A DNA stretch of 64,000 bases, from NCBI GenBank assembly GCA_013399115.1, contig VXAA01000894.1, positions 287,564 to 351,563 of the forward strand, written 5' to 3'. Positions within the stretch are counted from its first letter, which is position 1. Every line of letters begins with the position of its first letter. The notes under the pieces are model-generated. The model did no database searches, was not told the origin of the DNA, and was given only the letters and a program-made list of their open reading frames with translations. The position numbers and the translations under genes are program-made. Origin of the DNA: Anseranas semipalmata (taxonomy: Eukaryota > Chordata > Aves > Anseriformes > Anseranatidae). Positions 1-11,119 of the stretch are shown in pieces.

Positions 1-1184
1 ACCTACAAAATAGAATGATTCACTGCTATAATGCCAGGGCCAGAACAGATAGATTGCAGAATATAAAATGGTTTTGGAATTGATTCAATGGAAAACTCCA
101 AAAGCAGGTATAGATGGTTCTTCCTGAGGACAGGTCCTCCATTCATGTCATCGCTACCTATGAAGAAGCATGAAAAGTAAAGGCCAAAGGTTGCTTCTCA
201 CATGTAGTGGTCAAGGAGAAGTTTTTTCGTGATCAGGAACCGACTGTAAATTAAGGATCTCGTGGAAAGGAGAGTAAACAACAAGCCCAAGGAAAAAGCT
301 ACGTCTCTCTTGCTTTTGTATCACACTGTTGCTGAAACATTTTGACAAGGGAATCACAGCTGAGGCACATAATCCTTATCTGCAGAGTAAGAGGAGAAAG
401 ACATGGACTAAGGTTTGAACACGAGTTTGGCCCAACTGAAACTCCTTCAATGGGATTTTGACTTCCATCCCAAAGATAGAATTCAGCATTTACCACCTGA
501 CCTCAAGCTTTTTATGGCTGAATTATTTTGAAGTTAACAGTCACTGTCCTTTGCTTATGTTACATAAACACAGACTGTAAACAAGAGTGCTTTGAAAATA
601 TGCTTAACTTTTCTGAAGCAAGGTAGTACCCAGCAGATTTCAAGAATGAATGAGAACTAAATACCTTTGTTTCAAGACTCTTCTAATCATCTTCTCCTTA
701 GTTATTTTTTTCCTTAGTCTTAGTAATCATTAGCAAATCATTAATCAAATCAAACTAAACTGGATTAAATCTCCACAGAACTGTTAGTTATGGACGAGCA
801 CAGTAAAAGGTAACACTGAGCTATACAGACACAATGAACCACAGCTGACTTGGCCAGGGTTTCATAAGAAAAAGGGCATGAGAAGTCCCTCAACATTTTT
901 ATGCCATATAGGCACAAAGAATGACAAAGGGGATGGGTATGGGAATGTAACCTATACGTATATTCTACGCTTGTTCCAGTGTTAAAGACTGATTGATTGC
1001 TCACATACACAGGGGCTTTGAACATCAAAAATCCTTTATCACAGAACTTAGAAAATAACGTGACATCATGGAAAATTTTTAGACAAAACAATTCATTTTC
1101 ATATTACTGAAAGACTTTCAGAATAATATGATTGTAAAATAAGTTATGATATCATAATTGCATTAAATATAACAGTTGTCATAC
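1..1184 (-). other. ASPH: ASPH intron downstream of X15
   Basis: AT-rich sequence following the GTAT donor of X15. I searched the minus strand for a further acidic stem exon bounded by AG and GT and found none that was convincing. Short open frames here have no family signature and no splice context. The next ASPH exon probably lies beyond the window. Confidence 0.6.
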
Positions 1185-1220
1185 CATGTTCTTCACTATA
1201 ATCTCCATGAGCTCTATCCT
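1185..1220 (-). CDS. ASPH: ASPH exon X15, acidic luminal stem (12 codons)
   Basis: A 36-base exon preceded by AAACAG and followed by GTAT. In phase 1 (one base carried from X14) it reads EDRAHGDYSEEH, acidic and hydrophilic like the rest of the ASPH luminal stem. It is the most 3' exon found in the window. Length is a multiple of three and both boundaries are phase 1, as in neighbouring stem exons. Support comes from splice signals, phase and composition rather than from a conserved motif, because the stem is known to diverge fast. A chance ORF this short is possible, so confidence is below that of X2-X5. Confidence 0.72.
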
Positions 1221-1930
1221 CTGTTTAAAAGGAGAAAAAAATCAATATTAAAGTCCACAGAATGTTAAAGACAATAAATACATACAAATAATGCAGTGTC
1301 AAGTTTATTCAGGAAAAAAATATTCAAATCTGTAGCATTTTATACTATATTACAGTTCATAATATTAAGAGTTCATTGAAGTTGAAGATTTTTAAAAGAT
1401 TCTGTGGAAAAAAAAATCATTTTCTGGCATCACAAGGTAGACTTTAAAAAGATTCATCAGTATCATTAGGGTTTTCTTGTACAAGTTATGAAATCATCTA
1501 CAAATGACCTACAATTCATAATGGGAATACTCATAAGTCATTTTTATATACAGCAAATTTTACACCACTGTATTTTGGAATGCCTTTAAAAAAATCACGT
1601 TTTTCCTGACATTTATATACACTATCTTCAAAGTCTTTGGTAAATCCAAATTGCTTTTTATCCACAGAAACATTTCTATGCAATTTAAAATACAAACATC
1701 CACTCTCCTAGATATTTAATCCTCAAAATATTTTTCTGCCCATTTGGCTCACATTACAGAGAAGCAATACTCATGTAGATCTTTGCATTTTTCAGAATGT
1801 AAATACAGATGTAATGACTTATTAAGAAACTGATGCTACATATGAGCTCCAATTTTGGGGGAGGGGGAGGTGTTTGGGGGACAAAATTCAATGAAAGTTC
1901 CATAAAAAGAAATAAGACTTTGCATTGTAC
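1221..1930 (-). other. ASPH: ASPH intron X14-X15
   Basis: A 710-base AT-rich intron. Its one distinctive block is at 1857-1880, where the plus strand carries three runs of five G and one of two. In the transcript this is a C-rich tract 51-74 bases past the X14 donor. Confidence 0.7.
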
Positions 1931-1975
1931 CTGTGTAATGTTCAACAGCATCTTCTAACATTGGCTCACTGTCAC
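1931..1975 (-). CDS. ASPH: ASPH exon X14, acidic luminal stem (15 codons)
   Basis: A 45-base exon between a TTTAAG acceptor and a GTACAA donor. Reading phase 1 in and out it gives GDSEPMLEDAVEHYT, an acidic stretch suited to the low-affinity calcium-binding stem of junctate and full-length ASPH. It keeps frame with X13 and X15. The donor is followed within 75 bases by an unusual C-rich tract in the transcript that could influence its inclusion. No catalytic or structural motif is expected in this part of the protein. Confidence 0.8.
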
Positions 1976-2493
1976 CTTAAACAAAAATATTTAATATTTT
2001 ATGTTCTAATCAAATTTTCATGCAACAGCTAAACAGCACAGGAAAAGTTAAAAGGTCACATGTTATTTACCTCAAGAATAAGAGAACTATGCATATTTGA
2101 ATTAATATTACAACATTTTATTTGAAAGTGACAGCTAGATTGTAAAACACATCTAGGAGCTACATCACAATATAATAAATTTAGGCATATTTGCATTTAG
2201 GCCTAGAATTATGAATAGAGTGTCTGACAACCCATTGATTAGGCTGGAGGAATACTCCAGTAAACAGTTACGCATGTATTTGTGGATTGGATTTGTGGAA
2301 TGTTATGTTCACAACTGTAGTGGTAACATTACACTATCAGTACTGCAAAAATCAGGCTTATTTGAAACTACTTAAAAAAATTTTTTGAATATAAAACTGC
2401 GACTTAACAGTGAACATAACACACTACTTTGAAGCCTGTTTAAAGAACCATAAGTGATTATATTACAATCTGAAGTTATGAAAATTTACAAAC
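1976..2493 (-). other. ASPH: ASPH intron X13-X14
   Basis: A 518-base AT-rich intron. No repeat, ORF or conserved motif was recognised beyond the splice sites at each end. Confidence 0.7.
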
Positions 2494-2550
2494 CTGGAGC
2501 TTCTGGATCACTTACTGTCTTTTCCACATCCATATCATAATCATATGAAA
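2494..2550 (-). CDS. ASPH: ASPH exon X13, acidic luminal stem (19 codons)
   Basis: A 57-base exon with acceptor TTTACAG and donor GTTTGT. Phase 1 translation is VSYDYDMDVEKTVSDPEAP. The block resembles the mammalian stem segment in which an aromatic/acidic run precedes a VE.TVS motif, so I place it as the orthologous cassette. It is acidic with tyrosines, consistent with an extended luminal spacer. Exon length is divisible by three, so it can be skipped without frame loss. Confidence 0.85.
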
Positions 2551-4124
2551 CTGTAAAGTACATATGAAAAAATATATATATTTTAATACTGTATTATTTT
2601 AATTTGCATCAATAATATGTCTTTCAATAGCTAAATGTAGCTCTCTAGTTGAAAACTGTAAAATTACAGATAGACATTTGCAACTAGACACATATCAATC
2701 TAATGGAAGGTGCTGGACTACCCTGCCTTCCTATGATATACCTTCAGTAATGAAAACTAGATACATGAGAGCTGTAAGTCTCCATGAACATTTTCTAATA
2801 GCTCTAATATGAATCAAAAATATCATCTCCCCCCATTCTCAAAGTTCTAAAGTAGTTTCCTTACTTTGTTGGTGCTGGTCTACAGAAGACAACCATTGCC
2901 AAGAAGAGACAAAAAACAAACCTTGAGAAATACATACATTCACTTCTGGCATCACAGATATTGAGCAATTTACTTTTTTTTTTTTTCCCCTCCATTGCAT
3001 TGCTAAATATGTGGATTATTTTCCGCTGTGACTACAACTCTTTGAGATGTTACTACTATACTCAGTATGACTTATCAGACAACACATGGTACTGAAGGTA
3101 AAATAACTACCCTTTTAGTTTGGAAGCACAGCAACATGCATTCCAAATTGGTACCTGAAAAGCAGCAACCTCCCACAAAGATAGGAATAAGTATTTTTTG
3201 CTGTATCAAATAAAAAATTATTTTGCTGTCATATTTGGCATAAAAAAAAAAAAGACTGTAAAGTCCAGAACTAGCATTGAGCCAAAGATAATAAGGTTAG
3301 TCCAAACTGAAATCCAAGTCTGATCTAAACGGCCTGCCTGTACTACAAGCATTATTAGTATCCAGGTGAAAACACTTCTCAGACAGCAGGGAAATTGTGA
3401 TACCCATCTGATGTTTCTCAATAGATGGACTAAAGGGTAAGATAAGCCAACACCATTCTATGAGGTATCAAACACAGCATGAAGAATACTAGAAACTAAC
3501 TGAATTAGCTTCAAAAAGCTTTAAAGATGAATTAGGGTGTACAGAAGGACCGTACAAAGATAGTTCCATATTAAGTCCTTGAAGCTGACTGACTCTCTGA
3601 TAGCACAATTGGCCATAAAACATTAAATAGTCCTGAAGGAAAGGTTACAAACTGGCTGCTTCTGAAAGATGTCAGGTTCTATGTGAGAACACAAGTTCTG
3701 AACTATTGACAAAGATAACAGGCTAGAAGAACTTCAGCACTGTAGAATGTAAGACGACAGTAATAAGAGCAATAAACCTTGTTCTCACTTTCTTAGACTG
3801 TACAACCACAGATCTCGTCTATCCAGATCGCAAACATATGCAACAGCCAGAAACACATTAAGAAGTACAAATGATGTTTCTACACTGCTTGAAAGCAAAG
3901 TTTCCATACGTATCATCCCATACTGTTTAAGAACCATTTGCCATAGCAAATATGATACAATCACCTCTGTCAAAGTAAAAATATCCAAGACAGGAACAGT
4001 TGATTGGGGAATAAACATTTTCAAAATATATTACTAAACCAGTTTAGCCTTTACCTATTTTGCTTTCTCATACCATTTTCAGCATAAAACTAATATTACT
4101 GATTTTGGAAAAATAAAATTATAC
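2551..4124 (-). other. ASPH: ASPH intron X12-X13
   Basis: About 1.57 kb of AT-rich intron with homopolymer T/A runs near 2971-2987 and 3241-3253. Short minus-strand open frames at 3218-3421 and 3785-4024 encode hydrophobic, low-complexity peptides without splice or family support. Nothing else was recognised. Confidence 0.65.
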
Positions 4125-4184
4125 CTGGGACTTCATATGTTTCAGGCTGTGCTGCTCCAGGATCATCTGCCACAAGATCAGCAT
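4125..4184 (-). CDS. ASPH: ASPH exon X12, acidic luminal stem (20 codons)
   Basis: A 60-base exon with acceptor TTTCTCAG and donor GTATAA. It reads DADLVADDPGAAQPETYEVP in phase 1. The Asp-rich start and YEVP end fit the repeated acidic cassettes of the ASPH/junctate luminal stem. It joins in frame to X11 upstream and X13 downstream. The next intron upstream contains a large antisense CR1 insertion. Confidence 0.86.
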
Positions 4185-7035
4185 CTGAGAAATAAACAAA
4201 TTAAAAATTCTAGCTTTTTTTTTTTTAAAACCTATACATGGTATTACAAACCCTATAACAGAATATTATATAAGAATAATCAAATTTCTAAGCAGAAATT
4301 CTAAGCAAATGTTCTAATGCCAGAGAGATATTCAAACAGGTTGAACGAATAAAATGTATATATGTAATACTGCGAATACATATACTCAATACACATTTAC
4401 TCAAAAAAGATGACTATCCCCACAGAAATTTTCATTCTCCCAAATTCAAGTCTGCTGATGGAAAACTCATCCCTGTGAAAGTCTAAATGTAAAGAAAATA
4501 GAATATTTTCACTTTGCCTTCTTATTAGTTATTTTAAATCTTTAAAATGACTGGAATTTGAGTATTTCATCTATTCACCTACTTGAGCTTGCACCGTGGA
4601 GGAACAGAAGAGATAGAGAAACAATGAGGTATAACAGACCCAGACTGAAAAGAATTACTTCAGTTGTGAAAAAAGAATCTCAGCATACTTCCAGCAATCA
4701 AAACTTGTAGATGACATTCATTACACAAGTTTTTCAAATTAAGGTCTTAAAGTATATGCAAAATTTTCAGTACTTTTGACAAAAGCATTCAGATATACTT
4801 TTCCTTAATTTCTAATTAGAACATATGATTCTGCTCTAACATTTTGATTACAAACAATTTTCATCACCCTGTTGATATCTCAAGGCAGCAGGATACGATT
4901 ATCTTCTTTACACCACACTATATTCTCAGCAGGACCGTACACCTGAGGCCCGAGAGGAAGTCAGGATAAAGGAGTTTGTCTCGGTTGATGAGGACTGGGT
5001 TAAGGACCAATTAAGCAATCTGGACATCCATAAATCCATGGGTCCTGATGGGATGCACCCACGGGTGCTGAGGGAGCTGGTGGAAGTCATTGCTAGGCCA
5101 CTCTCCATCATCTTTGGTAAGTCGTGGGGAACGGGAGAGGTGCCTGAGGACTGGAGGAAAGCAAACGTCACTCTGTCTTCAAAAAGGGCAAGAAGGAGGA
5201 CCCGGGTAACTATAGACCAGTCAGCCTCACCTCCATCCCTGGAAAGGTGATGGAACAACTTATCCTTGGCACTGTCTCTAGGCATATCAAGGATAAGAGG
5301 GTCATTAAGGGCAGCCAACATGGCTTCACCAAGGGGAAGTCAAGCTTGACCAACCTTATAGCCCTTTATGAAGACATAACCAGGTGGATAGATGATGGTA
5401 AAGCAGTGGATGTGGGCTATCTTGATTTCAGTAAAGCGTATGACACCGTCTCCCACAGCATCCTCGCAGCTAAACTGAGGAAGTGTGGTCTGGACGATCT
5501 GGTAGTGAGGTGGACTGTGAACTGGCTGAAAGAAAGAAGCCAGAGAGTTGTTGTCAATGGGACAGAGTCTAAGTGGAGGCCTGTATCTAGTGGAGTCCCT
5601 CAGGGGTCGGTACTGGGACCAGTACTATTCAATATATTCATCAACGACTTGGATGAGGGAATAGAGTGCACTCTCAGCAAGTTTGCTGATGACATGAAAC
5701 TGAGAGGAGTGGCTGACAAGCCAGAAGGCTGTGCTGCCATCCAGCGAGACCTTGACAGGCTGGAGAGTTGGGCAGGAAGAAATTTAATGAGATACAACAA
5801 GGGCAAGTGTTGAGTCTTGCATCTGGGCAGGAACAATTCCAGGTACCAGTATAAGTTAGGGGCTGACCTGTTGGAGAGCAGCGTAGGGGAAAGGGACCTG
5901 GAGGTCCTGGATGACAGGTTGGCCACGAGCCAGCACTGTGCCCTTGTGGCCAAGAAGGCCAATGGCATCCTGGGGTGTATTAGAAGGGGTGTGGTTAGTA
6001 GGTCGAGAGAGGTCCTCCTCCCCCTCTACTCTGCCCTGGTGAGACCGCATCTGGAATATTGTGTCCAATATTGTGTTCTGGGCCCCTCAGTTCAAGAGGG
6101 ACAGGGAACTGCTTGAGAGTCCAGCGCAGAGCCACAAAGATGATTAAGGGAGTGGAACATCTCCCTTATGAGGAAAGGCTGAGGGAGCTGGGTCTCTTTA
6201 GCTTGGAGAAGAGGAGAGTGAGCGGTGACCTCATCAATGTTTATAAAGGGTGAGTGTCAGGAGGATGGAGGCAGGCTCTTCTCAGTGACATCCAGTGATA
6301 GGACAAGGGGCAATAGGTGCAAGCTGGAACATAGGAGGTTCCACTTAAATATGAGAAGAAACTTCTTCACGGTGAGGGTGACAGAGCACTGGAACAGGCT
6401 GCCCAGAGAGGTTGTGGAGTCTCCTTCTCTGGAGACATTCAAAACCCGCCTGGACACATTCCTGTGTGACCTGATCTTGGTGTTCCTGCTCTGGCAGGGG
6501 GTTTGGACTAGATGATCTTTCAAGGTCCCTTCCAATCCCTAACATTCTGTGATTCTGTGAATATTGTTCTCATATAACATTATCTTGGAGAGCCACATTA
6601 GAAGGAAAGTATATCGAGAGTAAGTCTGTCTACAAAAGCCGGTGCTAACAAACTCTTAAAATTTAGTTAAAAAACAAAACAAACAAAAAAAAACCTAGAA
6701 AGTCCAGAAGCACACTCCATACATATTATTCAAGCCCCTCCATTTTGGGGGAGAAATGAGTATCTAGAACACAGATTACTTTGGTAGCTTGAAAGCCACG
6801 AAGCAGTAAGAATACATTAATTTACTGGATGCCAAAACATATGGCATTTTAAAATATCCCATTCTGATTCAAAAAATATTTATTTCTTGAATAATACTTG
6901 TAGTAGTTGACATTTGCTAAGTTTCTATGGCAAGCAGAAATTAAAGATTCACCTTTTTAAATGAGAAATGTTTCCATTTGTCTGTTCACATTTTTGCCAA
7001 CATTTAATTTTAAATATATTTAGTCATTCAGATAC
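4185..7035 (-). other. ASPH: ASPH intron X11-X12, carrying a large CR1 insertion
   Basis: A 2.85 kb intron, more than half of which (about 4930-6560) is a CR1 element in the opposite orientation to ASPH. The remainder is AT-rich and featureless. Without the CR1 the intron would be about 1.2 kb. Confidence 0.8.
4930..6560 (+). mobile_element. CR1-type LINE, 5'-truncated, degraded reverse-transcriptase ORF and 3' end
   Basis: This non-LTR retrotransposon copy retains part of ORF2. The upstream part (about 4930-5250) encodes the HKSMGPDGMHPRVL block. The reverse-transcriptase core follows at 5247-5813 with [23 protein letters not shown] and the active-site segment FADDMK. The thumb and C-terminal region continues to about 6515, including [15 protein letters not shown]. 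The copy is dead: a frame change lies near 5180-5250, an in-frame TGA is at 5811-5813 although the same frame then stays open to 6116, and more frame changes lie near 6090 and 6250. The 3' end (GGTTTGGACTAGATGATCTT, then a tandem ATTCTGTG tail ending about 6560) is diagnostic of CR1. It lies antisense within an ASPH intron. The 5' truncation is typical of target-primed reverse transcription. Subfamily was not determined. Confidence 0.95.
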
Positions 7036-7197
7036 CTTTCTGAAATGAGTCTGGTGTCTCATAGTCCTCTGTCACTTCATTCTCTAATTCTCTGAGCAAG
7101 TCATCTGTTGGAGGAGCTTCAAAAGTTTCTCCATGTATTTCTTCCTTCTCTTGCCACTGGTCATTTATGCCTTCATCTACATCTTCATGTCTCTCTC
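7036..7197 (-). CDS. ASPH: ASPH exon X11, acidic luminal stem (54 codons)
   Basis: The longest stem exon, 162 bases, with acceptor CAATCAG and donor GTATCT. In phase 1 it starts GERHEDVDEGINDQWQEKEE and ends YETPDSFQK. It is rich in Glu/Asp with scattered Gln and Pro and has no cysteine or hydrophobic core, as expected for the disordered, charged luminal spacer that gives junctate its low-affinity, high-capacity calcium binding. Length is divisible by three. An uninterrupted open frame extends past both splice sites (7028-7294), so exon limits rest on the splice signals and on phase agreement with X10 and X12. Confidence 0.9.
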
Positions 7198-7695
7198 CTG
7201 ATTGAGAATACAGATTATTAGAGAATACACAATCATTGGTAAATTCTACTACAAGCAAATATTCACCTTTCAACACACCTTTCACGTTTTTCAACTACTC
7301 CCCGACAGGAAAGTGGACAGATGACTTGTCTGAACCTTATAGTAGTATAAACCCAAAGCATCTGCACTGACTCACCAGTGCCTTCATTGGGCATGAAGAA
7401 AAACACAGTAAAAATCAATTCTGTTTACCCATTGTTGCACTTTACAGGGTGTGTTTAGGAAGTTCTTGTCAACTGAGTGATTTGAGCTACTGCTGCCAAA
7501 CACCTCTGAATAAAAGGCCATAGTTTCAGGATTTGAATTTTTCAAAAGTTTCTTGCAAATTACAAAGTATTTGGTTAGAACGTTTTGTGCGGGCAAAAGT
7601 GATTTTGGTATGCACTCAAAGTAGAGTATGAGATTTGTCTTGCTTATGTCAGAATTTATAAATTCTTCAGTGAATTTTAAGTGCTAATGCATTAC
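7198..7695 (-). other. ASPH: ASPH intron X10-X11
   Basis: A 498-base intron with no repeat or extra exon recognised. Confidence 0.7.
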
Positions 7696-7770
7696 CAGGC
7701 TGGGAATGGAGAGCTTCATGAAGAACAGGCTGAATTTCTTCTTCCAATTCTATATCAGCATTCTCGTGCT
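7696..7770 (-). CDS. ASPH: ASPH exon X10, luminal stem with IQPVLHEALHS block (25 codons)
   Basis: A 75-base exon with acceptor CCTTTTAG and donor GTAATG. Phase 1 translation is EHENADIELEEEIQPVLHEA followed by LHSQP. This matches the mammalian stem block in which an acidic run leads to IQSLLHEMVHAEH, one of the better conserved stem segments, so the assignment is secure. It follows X9 directly in junctate and full-length ASPH. Confidence 0.92.
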
Positions 7771-9452
7771 CTAAAAGGATTATAAATTGCAGTGAAGGTA
7801 AGTGCAAAAGGCAAAGTCTAAACACTAGTGCAAGGCTTGCAGCTTTTAGTAGTCTCCATAAAGTCCTTACTCCGTTCCATGAAGTTCTGTATATATTTAC
7901 TTGAACCTCTGCAACTCACGTAATTACAATTTGGTTTTGTTTACTGTTCAACACAGAAAGTGTTGTATCAATTGCATTAATCATTCTAAAGATGAATCAG
8001 AATTCATCTACAGAGGATTTTCTGCATTTATCTTTTTCCTAGTGGCAGTAACATTAATAACTTCAGATTACTTGGAAGAGAATTTGTGGTTTGAATAGTT
8101 GTTACTTTACTAATACTTTCCTCCATTACTTTCCTACAATTTAGATAGCGACATTAGCATGTCATTTTTGACAATGGAATGTCATTTGCAGAAGTGGGTT
8201 TTTGTTCATTTTATAAGTAGTGAAATTAAACACTAACATCATGCAAGGTCTCCTTCTGGCAATTCACAGCAAAATAAACCAAACTGATTTCAGGGACAAG
8301 TGATCAACATCTAACACACCAGTACAGGACATAACAGAATTTGTACTTCGAGTTGCCTTCATATAAATGTCCTAAAATTAACATTGAGAAATTCAATGGC
8401 AGAAAAATAATCCAGCTATATTTTCAAATAAAGTACCAAAATGTATGTAAAATAAAAAGGTTATAAAAAAAAGAAAAGGAAATTCATCATAACTTAATAT
8501 ATTTATAATAAGGTAATTCAAGTCTTTTAAAACAAATTCTATATTCCATTTTATTAACTATATGCTCCACATCTGTGGGTTATTGTGTCAGGTACACATA
8601 AACATCAAATAGGATAAGCCTCTTCCACGACCTGGGAAAAAATACATACTCTGAATATTAAAATGCAAATCGCATATCTGAAAGCTGACATATACAAATT
8701 ATTTTTTCTTGAATTCCCCTTGAACCGAATAAATTTTACTAACATTTAAGGGGCATTTTAATGTTTGATTTTTTCAAAACTAAAAGCTGTACTTACTGTA
8801 TTTTTATATATTATTGTTTTAGTAGAAAAGTGAATATTCAATTAATCTTATCAAGTGATTCAAATTTTTAGTTTTAATTTAAAACAATACATAAGTAGAA
8901 AATTAATGGAATTAAACAATAGAAAAGCCTATTGTTATCAGATCACTTCAGAAACTAAGAACAGTGCTACTAGTAATTACAGAATCACAGATAGTCATGT
9001 TTAGAAGGAATGACTGCTGAACAGGTACATTTATGTGGTTTTTTTTCCTTCTTACCCAAATAGGAGAATGATTTTACTAATTTTAATACCTAACATTTAT
9101 TTTCTAAGGTGGAGAATCTGCTGTTATTCTGACTGAGTATACCATTGCATACTTATCTAAACCACAGCTGTACACCAGCAGAAAGTTATTCTGCTGTGAT
9201 ATGGTTCCATGAGAACTGACAAGGGTGCCTTCCAGACATGCAAGTTATAAACTTTTCATGGTCATTGATTTATATAAAGCTATTAACAGTCATACCAGTT
9301 AAATGTTATAGTATATAAACACAGAAGTGATAAAAGATTTAGTTTTCTACCCAAAGAAATAACAAAATGAATTTGCATGCTGAGAAACAGATTTGTAATT
9401 CAAATCAAACATTGCGTCTTTTGTTTCTTCTGTGGTTTATGAGAAACCTTAC
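7771..9452 (-). other. ASPH: ASPH intron X9-X10
   Basis: About 1.7 kb, AT-rich. A possible very old CR1 3' remnant near 8978-9010 (CAGAATCACAGATAGTCATG-like) is too short to call. The short plus-strand frame at 7901-8098 has no support. Otherwise nothing was recognised. Confidence 0.6.
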
Positions 9453-9542
9453 CTGATTTGACAAATGACTGCTCAGCAGGCTGAATGGTTTCTTCAGATT
9501 CTGGTGATGTTGGCTGTTCTGGGACAGATCTTTCTTTTAGGC
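9453..9542 (-). CDS. ASPH: ASPH exon X9, GLKERS start of the luminal stem (30 codons)
   Basis: A 90-base exon with acceptor AAATGCAG and donor GTAAGG. Phase 1 reading begins GLKERSVPEQPTSPESEET and ends QSFVKS. The GLKERS opening is the hallmark of the mammalian exon that follows the EF-hand exon in junctate and full-length ASPH, and the Pro/Glu-rich remainder matches in composition. Splicing X4 to X9 selects the enzyme/junctate stem over the junctin tail (X7-X8) or the X5 branch. Confidence 0.95.
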
Positions 9543-10424
9543 CTGCATTTTTCAGTTATAAAGTTAACTTTAGGCTTTTCTGATTTGATTCAACTATAAA
9601 TTAAGAAAGTTGTTTCAAATAACGAACAACAAAAGTTAAAATTAACTGACATTAAACTCTTCAAAATTTATTCAAAGAATCAATTGTAACTACAGGGCTG
9701 ACCTGATATACAGTGTACACAAAGACTGAAGTGTATTGAGATAGTAATCAAGGATATGTTTTGAAGACAAACACAATAAGGAAAAAGAAGGGACAGAAAT
9801 TTAAGCATGTGTCTAATTCATTGTAACTAAACAAATTACTGTACTATTCTCAAGATCTAATCAGTATCCAGAAGATAATCAGGCAGAAGGTTTTTCTCAC
9901 TGTTTTTCTCTTTGGGAAAAAGTGCTTCACATGATCACTTTTATATCTTATGAATAACCAATTTGAAATTTATAACACGCTGCTCATAATATGAATATGC
10001 TTTAAGTTAAATCTTCGAAGATTTGATAAAGAAAATTGTAGTCTCTTCAAAATCAGGTAATTTCAGTCTAATGCCTTCTGATACCTAAATTATTGCAGAA
10101 AAAAATATGACTGATGCGGAGTTCCACCACTAAGTTGCTTACTATCTATGCCACTGAGTCTTTCTAGACAAAGATACCACGAAAAAAGCAACCAATAACA
10201 GCAATGACCAATATCAAGTTAAGAGATAAAGAAAGAAAGATGATTCATATTTTACTTAGACAAACATCTGTTCAGGATTGAGCTGGTCATTACTTATGAT
10301 TTACTATTCTGGTTACAGGAAGTATAGTGAAAAGCTTGAAAGATTATGCCACATTGTAAGACACTACATCCTCAAGAAAGAATGTATTGTTATTAATATA
10401 ATCATCCTCTCAACCATTCTTTAG

Positions 10425-10662
10425 GAAGGATTCAAGCAAGAGAGGTTCAGACTAGATACAAGAAAAAAACTTTTTCCCCCCATGAGGACAGTCAACTCAA
10501 CAGGAGGTTGTGCACTCATATCCTTGGAGGTTTTAAAAACCACACTGTGCAACACCCAGAGTAACCTGGTCTTACCTCTGAGTTGATTTGTTTTGAGCAG
10601 GATATTGGAATAAGGACCTCCCGAGGTCCCTTCAAAACTGAATTCTCCTATGATCCTGTAAC
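10425..10662 (+). mobile_element. Degraded CR1 3' fragment
   Basis: The block from AGGAAGGATTCAAGCAAGAG to TTCTCCTATGATCCTGTAAC resembles a diverged CR1 3' terminus. It includes a relic of the GTTGTGCACTC..CCTTGGAGGTTTT segment, a GGACCTCCCGAGGTCCCTTC version of the near-terminal motif, and a CTATGATCC end. Divergence is much higher than in the 4.9-6.6 kb copy, so it is an older insertion. It carries no usable ORF. Confidence 0.75.
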
Positions 10663-11072
10663 AGTTTTCCTGCATTCACATTTTGAGTTCCAACGTCAAT
10701 TAAGATAAAACTACTTTCTTAAATAAAGAAACATACACACACAACCCACCCCAAACAAACTAATTTCTCAAGAGTTGTATGAACAGAACTCAATAGAATA
10801 ATATTATTTTAAAAAGCAGAGGCTACACTGTAATGAATGCTCCCCACTGCTAACACTCTTGTACAAGTAACTTTAGGTGGAACAACGGAAGTATTATATT
10901 TCAAGTCATTAAAGTTTTAAAAATATTATCATCAGGTCTCTACTGGAGTCAAGAATATCTCAGTACAAACAGGACTGGTATGCCTCCAAACAACTCTGTA
11001 CACAGAGATTTTAAACTAAACTAAAGAGATTTTATTATTTTGCACCGTAAGAAGCACATGTATTTATTCCAT

Positions 11073-11119
11073 TAGCCTATATATATATATATATAGGCTA
11101 TATATATATATATATATGT
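11073..11119. repeat. TA microsatellite forming a perfect palindrome
   Basis: TAGCC, 18 bases of alternating TA, then GGCTA (11073-11100) is a perfect inverted repeat. It is followed at once by a second TA run to about 11117. It can extrude as a hairpin or cruciform and is likely length-polymorphic. Confidence 0.85.

Noticed and set aside
61..180. Possible further ASPH stem exon on the minus strand
   Set aside because: An AG-bounded in-phase frame exists but its peptide is basic and hydrophobic, unlike the acidic stem, and no good donor closes it.
4926..5968. Minus-strand ORFs at 4926-5321 and 5600-5968
   Set aside because: Shadows of the plus-strand CR1 reverse-transcriptase frame.
7028..7294. 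Whole 88-codon minus frame as a gene
   Set aside because: Only 7036-7197 is exon. The ends lie beyond clear AG and GT splice sites.
8978..9010. Possible CR1 3' end (CAGAATCACAGAT..GTCATG)
   Set aside because: Only about 30 bases resemble CR1. Too short to support a call.
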